Below are positions 55,614 to 64,000 of a stretch of DNA of 64,000 bases, piece by piece. This stretch comes from Pseudisothecium myosuroides. Lineage: Eukaryota > Streptophyta > Bryopsida > Hypnales > Lembophyllaceae. The DNA lies in assembly GCA_951799445.1 (NCBI GenBank), contig OX637296.1:15252001-15316000 (forward strand), in the 5' to 3' direction. The position numbers were made by a program, and so were the translations under genes. The first letter of the stretch is position 1. Each line of letters opens with the position of its first letter. The notes under the pieces are model-generated. The model made no database searches and was not told the DNA's origin. It worked only from the letters and a program-made list of their open reading frames with translations.

Positions 55614-57653
55614 TCAACGTCAAGGTGTAAGAATGTTTCTGTCAGGGATACATGAATCCGACAATGTAAGCAATCTGATTCTAGTTACGTCCAGTCTGTA
55701 CGTACTAACAATAATATAAGAGGTTCGTTAACACAGTCATTGTCCACAGTCATTGTTGAACAGAATCTCGAGCGAGATGACACATAATAACTACTTGCTA
55801 AAACCTCCCCCATGGAGAGAATTCAAAGAAGAAGACTGACGTTCGTACGTACAATTGGGGACGTCATTCCGGATGCGATTAAGCATATACTGCCACTTTG
55901 ATTATCGAGTGTGTTTTTTAGTGCAAGATATATATGTGATGAATTACCTAACATGGATGAGTTATCACTAATTCTAGCTACAAAATTCTTCAAGTGATTA
56001 CTTACTACGAATAATGAGAAGAGTTAGGGAGAAGAACACAGGCAAGATTGACGATATAAAATGTAGAAATTTTGATAAAAAATGTCTAACATGGACGAAT
56101 CAACCACTAATTCCAACTGAGACCAAGAGTCTAAGACACAATTCTTCAAGAGGTTACTGGAAATCATGAGAAGAGCTCGTGAACACGAAGACTGGAAGGG
56201 GCCTGGGGTTCGATCAACCTCCACCTAAAAATCTTGAGCTAGCCTGCTAGGAGCAATGAACTAAAACTGGTCACTCCGGGGATAATGCGCTAATTCTTTC
56301 TCAATCTGCTTTACTTCAAATTTAATTTAAATTAGCCCTACGAACTCCCACCACCCCCGTCGAAATCCTCCCTTAGATTTATATATACAGTTACAGCCAT
56401 GATCCCTCTACAAGATACATGCACATATGAAACTGAACTGAGTGAATAGCATTGACCTGACCTATTCGATCAAAGACAATGGACACCTTTGCATTCAGTC
56501 GATCACTCGAACACATCGATCTGCCCGAGAGAGCTGAAATGCGACGATTTGATTTGAACCGATTGATGGCTTTTATTCTGAAAGTCTGCACGTAAAGTGA
56601 GCAGGAGCTACATGACAGAAAGACGGTACGTATACCGGTGGGTTTCCGGGTCGTTTCTCGACAACAGCAAGCGTCAACAGCCGTCAAGTACTAGACTGCT
56701 ACAGTAGTAGGTATAGAAATGTTCCCTTTTCTCTGTTCAATTCCAGAGAGGTCAATTCGGATTCTTTTTCCGATGCCCACAAAACTTACGTGTGCACAAG
56801 TATCAAGCTGATCATTCCGGAATAAAAGCCTGCAATCGAACTCACTGCTGGCCGCCGATCTCTCCCGCCCTCCTGGAGGAATCAGGTCTCGCCTTTGTTT
56901 TGATTTGTTTGTTTGAGCTGGAGGCTCCGTTTCTTTTATCAATTTGGAGAAGTAGCCAGTTGTTTCTCCAATACTCACTAGTGTGCCCTGTGCCATTGCC
57001 ACAACCAAAACAAAAGTAAAAGTAATTATCTAGTTTTTAAAAATAAAAAATAACTCAAAAATCCATAACTTTCCGACCATATGTCAAAACTCTACAAAAC
57101 AAAGCCCGTGCACCCTTCCTCGTTGAAAGCTTCCCGATGGTACCGAGAACTTGACCAGGGCAGGTACCATCTAGGAGATCTCACCGTAACAAACAAACAA
57201 ACAACCTAACCTAAAGTAATGCGGGATGGATGGATGTGACACATGCTATTTGGTGATATCTATATCAAAACTAGGTGAAATTTGATTAGTGGTCTTTAAG
57301 ATACAACACTGTTTTTGACTATTTTGACCTTAATAAATGAAAATTTCCTTTACAAAAAATTGCCCAACATCTTTTGGCTGTAGCCAATTGGCGAAAAATA
57401 GTGCACTAAAAAAACACTGGCTGGAGCCTGACTGCCCGGCTTCCACTGAGTGAACGAACCCCAATTTTTACATTATATTTTAATTTTGGATGGAAGGCAT
57501 CTGATTCCTGAATGGTCCGCTGCTGATCGTCCCAGAAGTTAGGAGCACGTGTGAGGTAAAGCTAGTGGGTGAACAGTACACGTCATCAGTGAGGTTAATT
57601 TCTGATTTAAAACTGTGTTGGGAGTGCGGGTCACGGCATGTTCAACACCCTTA
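55614..57653. other. upstream of ERF gene; no confident gene
   Basis: This region is presumably the ERF promoter and the intergenic DNA beyond it. Minus-strand frames at 56391-56687 and 56691-57008 are open, but I recognise nothing in them. No TATA box could be assigned with confidence. Confidence 0.35.
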
Positions 57654-58151
57654 GAGCATCTGCAATGGAGGCCCGGTATATGGCCTGGTATCGGTATAAC
57701 TAATTTTAGAACGGTAAATAATTTGAACTTGAAAATTGTCTCATTGGAAGCGCATCGGAAAGAACTTGGAGAAGGTACAAGAAAATTCAAAATTAAACAT
57801 TGGACAAGTACTTCAAAAGCAAGGTAAAAATCTGAAATTATAGAGGTCTTAGCAAATCACGGTTACCAAAGCAACATTTGGCCATTGACCCTCTAAATAT
57901 GGCCAAATGTGGAGGGTCAATGACCAAATGTTGCTTTGGTAACCGTGATTTGCTAAGGCCTCTATAATTTCAGATTTTTACCTTGCTTTTGAAGTACTTG
58001 TCCAATGTTTAACTTTGAATTTTCTTGTACCTTCTCCAAGTTCTTTCCAATGCGCTTCCAATGAGACAATTTTCAAGTTCAAATTATTTACCGTTCAAAA
58101 ATTAGTTATACCGATATCGGGCCATATACCAGGCCTCCATTGCAGATGCTC
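57654..58151. mobile_element. Harbinger/Tourist-like MITE, 498 bp
   Basis: Almost the whole element is two inverted arms of about 245 bp around a short centre (57895-57915). Termini are GAGCATCTGCAATGGAGGCC and its reverse complement. A 3-bp target duplication, TTA, flanks it (57651-57653 and 58152-58154), as expected for PIF/Harbinger elements. The arms are very similar, so the copy is probably young. Frames inside are not genes. Confidence 0.8.
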
Positions 58152-58159
58152 TTACTGCG

Positions 58160-58390
58160 GTAAGGTAGGAGGTCCATAAAGCGACCATCTAAGCGCTGAA
58201 CCTAAATTTTGGGGAGGTAAAACATCTTGAAATATTTTTCATTAAATTTTCCTTGAAAGACAAGAAGAAATGGCATGTGGCCCAAGTTGTTTCATATTTT
58301 TTGGAGCTTTGTGGAATTAGTTATGAAATTTTGAAGGTGAAAAGCCATAAGGCTCTAAAAGCGACCACCTCCTAGAATGTACATCATTTC
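58160..58390 (+). repeat. dispersed repeat, inverted partner at 62.6-62.8 kb
   Basis: TTGGGGAGGTRAAAC...CTTGAAAGACAAG and TTGTTTCATATTTTTTGGAGC followed by TTTGTGGAAT match the reverse complement of 62615-62830. Moderate divergence. Class unknown. Confidence 0.6.
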
Positions 58391-58779
58391 TATATTTTGG
58401 TAAATTGAAAAAAGCAAAATGCACCTCTGTGTCCTGTTCGGTTCAAAATGCCCTCTCGGAGTTCGAGCCTCCTACTTTAGTGTTGAAGAATTATTTTGAA
58501 GGATATCATAACATTCAGTAGCCTTCAAAGAGGCTCCTTTTTCCTCTCTGGAGTCCTCATCTACGACTTTCATCCCCACATATTTAATGTAAGCTTCGGT
58601 ACCGGGATAGTGACTGTCTATTATGATATGTTCCGTTTTGTTTTCTTAATTTTAGGACTAGACATACAAATCAACAAATATTTGTAGTGAAAGATGTTAG
58701 CCAAAAATTCAATGAGAGATAAACTAATGCATTATTAATCTATGCAATCAATAACTTATTTTGAATTTCAAAGAGGAAA

Positions 58780-59395
58780 GACAACTCTATATGTACACAT
58801 GGGGTGGTAGGAGGTAGAGCAACCCATGTGGGATAAAAAAATTAGAATTTGTAGGTTCTCATGCACTCATAGTTAAGTCAAAAACAAAGAATTGTGTTAA
58901 AAGTAGAATTTCAGACCTCATTTAGGCATAGTTAAATTACTTTTCTCAAAAACTTTGAACTAGAAAAAGTTGATAAATGACAATAAGTTTCACCTCAAAA
59001 AATCCATTTGGGATTTTGAATCTCCAATCAAAAGTTATGGACAAATTTCGGAGAGAGGTTGGAATGGATTTTAAAAAGTGTTAAAAGAAAATGTCCATTA
59101 AAAATCCTCTCCAAAATTTGTCTATAACTTTTGATTGGAGATTCCAAATTCCAAACGGATTTTTTGAAGTGAAATTTATTGTCATTTACCAACTTTTTTT
59201 AGTTCAAATTTTTTTGAAAAAAGTTATTCTACTATGCCTAAATGAGGTCTGAAATTCTACTTTTAACACAATTTCTACTTTTGACTTAACTGAGTGGTAG
59301 TTGAGAACCTACAAATTCTAATTTACATATCCCACATGGATTGTTCTACATCCTACCACTCCATGTGCATATAAAGAATTGTCTTCTCACTTTTG
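58780..59395. mobile_element. foldback element, family F1 copy 2
   Basis: About 0.6 kb of two inverted arms. Outer words: ACACATGGGGTGGTAGGA against TCCTACCACTCCATGTGC. Inner words: CCTCATTTAGGCATAGT and CAAAAGTTATGGACAAATTT, each with its complement on the other side. The centre is near 59090. Homologous to 30545-31035 over most of its length. Confidence 0.8.
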
Positions 59396-60989
59396 AAGCA
59401 CAATGTACAAATGGATTTCAATTCAAAGTGAGGTAATTCTACAATAACATTGAAATCAATAATCTCAATGAATCCATTAGCATTTTGTTTAAAGATCATA
59501 TTGTTTAGTTTTCAGTTTTACTTAGAAATTTTTAATTTGCCACCAACAGTGCATAGTTGCGGCGCGGGCACAAGTGATGTTTAACAATTATTGACAACTG
59601 TCCGCACGAAATCAGTAGTTACTGATATGGTGCGGAATATACTGCACCATTTCATTCCTCGGATGAATTGGTGTGGTATATTCCATACCATTTCATTCGG
59701 GGGAGGGCAGAGCCAGTGACTACTACTGAATGTTATGATAAGGCATTTGGCACTTGGAATCAAGTATTTCATGGATTCGGAATGAGAGTCATTTTGAATT
59801 TTCAATGCTCTTCTTGATCAATCTTTATAGACTCCTGGGCACAACTTTTTCACAATGTTTTGACATTATTCTTCATAGACTCTACAACTTCCACTATTTT
59901 GTAAAACTCTTTGCTCATCAAGCTCTTCCATAATTTCATATTTTTTGTTAGCAATATTCTTCATGTATGGCATCTCTAGTCATTGATATGATTTCCACAT
60001 CCTAAACTTGAATTTTTTTTTTTTTTTTTACCAAATTCTTAGATTTTTTCAAAATTTTGGACATTCTCTATTTTCAATTAATTATATATAAAATTGACGT
60101 ATACATAGAATATCTTTAGTTCAAGTCTCTAGCAGCAACTAAAAAAAATTGGTGAAATTTTTGCCAGAATCGTACCTAATTTTGATATTTTGACACCAAC
60201 CACTTTAATACTAACAAAAATGGGTGAAAATGGATAAAATTGCTAATCTGTCATAAATATATTAGATTTGCCAATACTTGGATGAATGTAAAGCAATACA
60301 TAATATTGTGGATGTTTGTAATCATATCATGACAAGATATTCCTCCTTTTGCAAAATGCTACCAAACCTTGGGACGGTATCACTCTATTTTGGATGAATG
60401 TACACTCTTTTGGATAAATAAATAAACTTTCATCCATATATTGTAGGTTCCATCCACTAGTGTGGATGTAAATAGCTTTGTCACTCAAGTGAAGATTTCT
60501 TTTTGCAATGCCTAAGAGAAATGAAAAAAATGAAAAAAAAAAAAAAATTGCCAATTCCTTGTTTCTAGCCCGAAATAGAACAACGAGCAGATAGGTAGAC
60601 AAACCTGGCAACATAAGGTCAGACCACCTATACCTAATCACTTAAGCAACTGTGAAACGGATGGTGAGCAATTGAGTGCAATGGAAATTTTTCCTGTGTG
60701 GGGAGATAGAAAATATTGTGATTGCCAAATTTTCAGAATTTTATGCACAAAACTGAAATTTCTATGAATTTTGGGAGGCAAAAAGTGTTCCAAACCCATT
60801 ACCAATCACTCTAGAGTCTTCTAAATCCAATCATAGCCAAAACTACTTTCCCACTCAGTATTTTCCATATGTTTTATGACACTTTGGGATGTGTGTCATG
60901 ACCTTATTAGTCCCAACCTTGAAAAAGAAAAAGAAAACATTCTAAACCTTGGTTGGAAATAGAACACCCTACAGGTTCGGAATTGGCTC
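59396..60989. other. AT-rich DNA, no gene seen
   Basis: A local direct duplication at about 59625-59695 (GGAATATACTGCACCATTTCATTC and a variant). T runs at 60008 and A runs at 60535. A minus-strand 104-codon frame (60641-60327) has a low-complexity FFFFSFFSF tract and is not credible as a gene. Confidence 0.35.
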
Positions 60990-61098
60990 CTACACAAAAT
61001 AGTGAAATTAGGTTGCCCCAGACTATAGTTGACCATGTCTGAAAGTGTTAGATATGAGAAATTAGTGTGGGACAACCTAATTTCACTATTTTGTGTAG
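60990..61098. mobile_element. short MITE with CTACACAAAATAGTG termini
   Basis: 109 bp. CTACACAAAATAGTGAAATT then AGGTTG at the left is repeated in inverted orientation at the right end. The centre carries GACCATGTCTGAAAGTG. No coding. Flanking duplication unclear. Confidence 0.7.
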
Positions 61099-61850
61099 TT
61101 GGTAACGTGTGATTCAACACAAGATGCAAGTACTGCATTGTCGCTTTGCCCCTGGCGGCAAGCACTGTGCGAAGCACGCAGCACAGTAACTTGCAGCTAA
61201 ATTCTAAAAGTTCCTGCAGTCCTTCTCAAAAGATCCTTGCCAATGATTCGCTTTCGGAGTTGGAGCTGCCGTGGGTTACTCTATCAATGCTCCAGTGGCA
61301 AGCAATAATCCATCGTTCTTCCGAGTCCGTGCTGTGGCGTTAGCGCCACCGCCGCCACGTACGTATCCCCTGGGGTGGACAGGAAGTTCGCAATTGTAGG
61401 CTCACGTGTTGGGATTTTTCGTAAAGGGAGGCACGGATTCGACTGGCGTGACTGAATGGAGCACTTGATTGAGGTTCGTCAGTCTTCCCCGTAGAAATTG
61501 TTTCAGTCGATCCTCTCATGTATCACCGCTAGCTAGCCAGCCAGTTCAGTTCCCGGCCGTACCTGCATGGTTTCCGAATCTTCGGATTATCACCGAATTT
61601 CCAATCATTAGCAGGCGCCGCGGAGGGCACCACTGCCATGCCGGCATTCGGGAGTGCTCAGTGCTGCATCGATCCCAAGGTATCTCATGCTGATGATTCT
61701 GAATCCAGAGGTATTTCTTGAAGCTGTTTGGTGGAAAATCCCAGTACATTACATCATCCTGGAAAGACGAGGACCTCCCGCAAAATCTAGGAACTTATTC
61801 ATTCCAGGTCATTCTAACCCTGGAAAGACGCAACCTCCCATGATCTAGGT
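61099..61850. other. GC-richer tract with short open frames
   Basis: 61146-61343 plus (LSELELPWVTLSMLQWQ) and 61749-61546 minus (MYWDFPPNSFKKYLW, HEIPWDRCSTEHSRMPAWQW) have a coding-like residue mix and higher GC than the surroundings. No domain recognised, no paired exons found. They may be fragments of genes or of a captured sequence. Confidence 0.25.
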
Positions 61851-62614
61851 AGTCACCAAAATACTTTGATTATTGCATCAATAGGTGCATCCTTTGTTTC
61901 TATCGTTAACCCTTAAAGATGCCACGGCCGTTTTTTGGTTGATGAATGACAAAGAATCCTTCTATGTAGGACTCTAGTATAACTATTCATCTTTAGAATT
62001 TTGTGTGAAAAGGGGAGGTCTTGTATAGTAGTTTTATTTTCAATGAGTGCTTTTGGATTTTTTTAAACCAATGATTCATACATTACCGAAAAGGATGATT
62101 TCCACGGTCACCAGCCCATCCTTCAAGGATTAACAAGTAAAGTCATCCATCAGACCCTTGAGGTCTAAGAAAAGTACAAACATTATCTCTTAATCCCTAA
62201 AGTCCCATTCTTCCCTCAAGGGACAAAAAGAATTTTGGGCAGGTTCCTAACCTCAATTTTTGGTGAAACTTTTTAAATTTTCTTATAAAATAAAAAAAAT
62301 TGATTAGCTTTATGGAAATATAAGTTTTATTTCAATTGATGCCCAGGAGCAAAAGTTATATCCTCGGGGGGTGCAATCTTTGAAAAAAATAAGGATGAAG
62401 GTGCAAAGACTAGGTATTTAATGGGGGGTTATTATTTCTTTTTTTGGTTTATTTTGCACCCTATCATTAAGTAATTTTCTAATGTAGTTCATTAAAAGAG
62501 GGCATACATTAATTGTAATTTCCAATTGCAATGAATATATGATATGCTATATAGGTTCAAGTTTTTTGCACTACTCACAATTATAAAATTGGTGTAGGAT
62601 TTAGGGTTCATAAT
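61851..62614. other. AT-rich DNA, no gene seen
   Basis: No recognised coding or repeat structure. GACCCTTGAGG/CCTTCAAGG words near 62130-62215 are too weak to call. Confidence 0.35.
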
Positions 62615-62830
62615 TAGGGGTCTTCTTAATTCATTTAGTGCTTTGAAGTCCAAAAATTCATATCTTATTCCACAAAGCTCCAAAAATATGAAACAACTTA
62701 GATTAGATGCCAATTCCACTTGTCTTTCAAGGAGAATTTATTGGAAAATATTTTAAAAAGTTTCACCTCCCCAAAATTCAATTTTGACTCTTAAATGGGC
62801 AATTTATGAACCTCTTACCTTATAAGCTCA
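62615..62830 (-). repeat. inverted partner of the 58.2-kb repeat
   Basis: See 58160-58390: TTCCACAAAGCTCC, then AAAATATGAAACAA, and AAAGTTTCACCTCCCCAAAAT correspond to it in reverse complement. Confidence 0.6.
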
Positions 62831-63105
62831 GTTTGTAATCAATTTTCCATTGACAGATTTTCAGTAGCAGAAATTGGTATTCATGCAATGTTCTTTACTC
62901 AATATAATGATGTAAAATAATCCCCCACTTCAGTTATATTTTCTACAATATGATCGCTCAAACGGGCATTTTGAAACAATGCATTCTTCATCCTTGACTG
63001 TTAGTATATGTTTTTAATTGCATTGAGTTCCATTTTTTTCTTGCTTGGAAGTATAAAACAACATCCATTGTGCATAATTGGGGAACCAATTCTGCATGTA
63101 TGTAG

Positions 63106-63842
63106 GGAAGGGTTGTTGCAAGAATGACTGGCTAATTTTGTTCCACTTTGGCTGTTTTTGGCTAGTACTCCCAGTACTATGAGCTTTTTGCATATGAATT
63201 TTTTTAAATAAATATAAAATAAGTATAATTAGTATAACACTAGAAATAAAATATCACCAAAATTTCAGACCTAAAAAAAATCAAGGTAAAAAGTTATTCA
63301 CAAAAACGTGTGAGCTAAATTTTTGAAGAAAATACATAGTTTGACGTTTTAATTTGTACAAAATAGGAAAAACACTTTTCAAAGAAACTAAAAATTGGCC
63401 ATTTGGAAAGACTTTATTTTGAAGAGATTTCACCAAAAAAATTATCTTGGAACCATCTTCAACATTCAGAATTGCGCGCGCAAGGGAGCCTTCTTTGCAT
63501 GGACGTAGAGGACATAAAATATAATTTTTTTAATGCCCCTTGGTAGGAATATGACTTCCTACTATGGGAATACACCATATAAATTTTAGCTCCAAATCAT
63601 TAAATTTGGGGACTCCATAGTACTAAAAATCCTTAAAACTCAAAACATGACATATTAGTTTAAATTATTTTTAAATATAAAATTATTTTTGAAAATTTCT
63701 GAAAAAAATGAGATATGATTAAACTCAAGAGAGGCATCTCCAATAAAAATTTCAAATTCATGCAAGTCATGCTGCAAAAGTTATAGCAAAAGAAAGCTTC
63801 CGCACTCGCTTTGTGACAATGTTTTAGTACTGGTCTTTCTTG
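63106..63842 (-). repeat. inverted partner of the 3.4-kb repeat
   Basis: Reverse complement of 3427-4155. Both share GGCTCCCTTGCGC(A/G)CGC, the TCTTCAACATTCA region and the same outer boundary at GGTCTTTCTTGCA (63842). The two copies differ by scattered substitutions and small indels. Sequence beyond 63842 is unrelated to that before 3427, which marks an element end. Confidence 0.7.
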
Positions 63843-64000
63843 CAACGACCCGGAATTGCATTAGAGTTCTGATCAAGTTCAAAAATTCACAACTAATTTG
63901 TCTTTGGAAAAAAACAATACCTTAATACGTAGAGAAACCACATTAGGGCTCTTCGTGGAAGAGTGGCTCAACAAAATGGACACTTGGGACGGCAACCTGG

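Noticed and set aside
60327..60641. 104-codon minus-strand frame
   Set aside because: It contains a translated poly-A/T tract (FFFFSFFSF) and no domain.

Overview
The window looks like nuclear DNA of a land plant. The evidence is a plant-type DREB/ERF transcription factor gene with a GT-AG intron, a CXC (TCX/CPP-type) exon, and remnants of hAT, MULE-like, CACTA and Harbinger DNA transposons in an AT-rich, gene-poor background. I cannot name the species. The transposase-like gene family at 4.9-12 kb recalls sequences I associate with seedless plants, but that is an impression only. No bacterial operons, rRNA genes or CRISPR arrays were seen.

Layout: 0.4-2.4 kb is a decayed hAT transposase gene (minus strand) broken by a small CACTA-type MITE. 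3.4-4.2 kb is a dispersed repeat whose inverted partner closes the window at 63.1-63.8 kb. 4.9-12 kb is a decayed MULE-like gene (minus) split by a 4,957-bp TG...CA element. 13.2-38.2 kb is dominated by five copies of that element family (5171-10127, 15027-19826, 20962-25761, 25762-28885, 32710-37733) embedded in an irregular array of repeats carrying the palindrome CTCGGCACCGAG. Copies 2 and 3 are both exactly 4,800 bp, nearly identical, and lie head to head around 1.1 kb of unrelated DNA. 39.6-46.4 kb holds a low-complexity GGATGAAAGT-type repeat, a retroelement-like coding remnant, an orphan CXC exon and a CACTA transposase remnant. 46.8-51.7 kb is a minus-strand cluster of small, partly broken genes of unknown family with local duplications. 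54.4-55.5 kb is the one convincing intact gene, a 180-residue DREB-type ERF protein. The rest is MITEs, foldback elements and unrecognised AT-rich DNA.

The most interesting system is the giant TG...CA element. It behaves like an unusually large solo LTR: a 5-bp target duplication flanks two copies and a TATA box lies about 1.3 kb from its start. Every copy keeps an ATG in good context opening a 21-codon acidic exon that ends exactly at a GT splice donor, followed by a long purine-rich array. This suggests an LTR that supplies both the promoter and the first protein-coding exon of a spliced transcript. No internal gag-pol region of this family is present in the window, so what it splices to is unknown.
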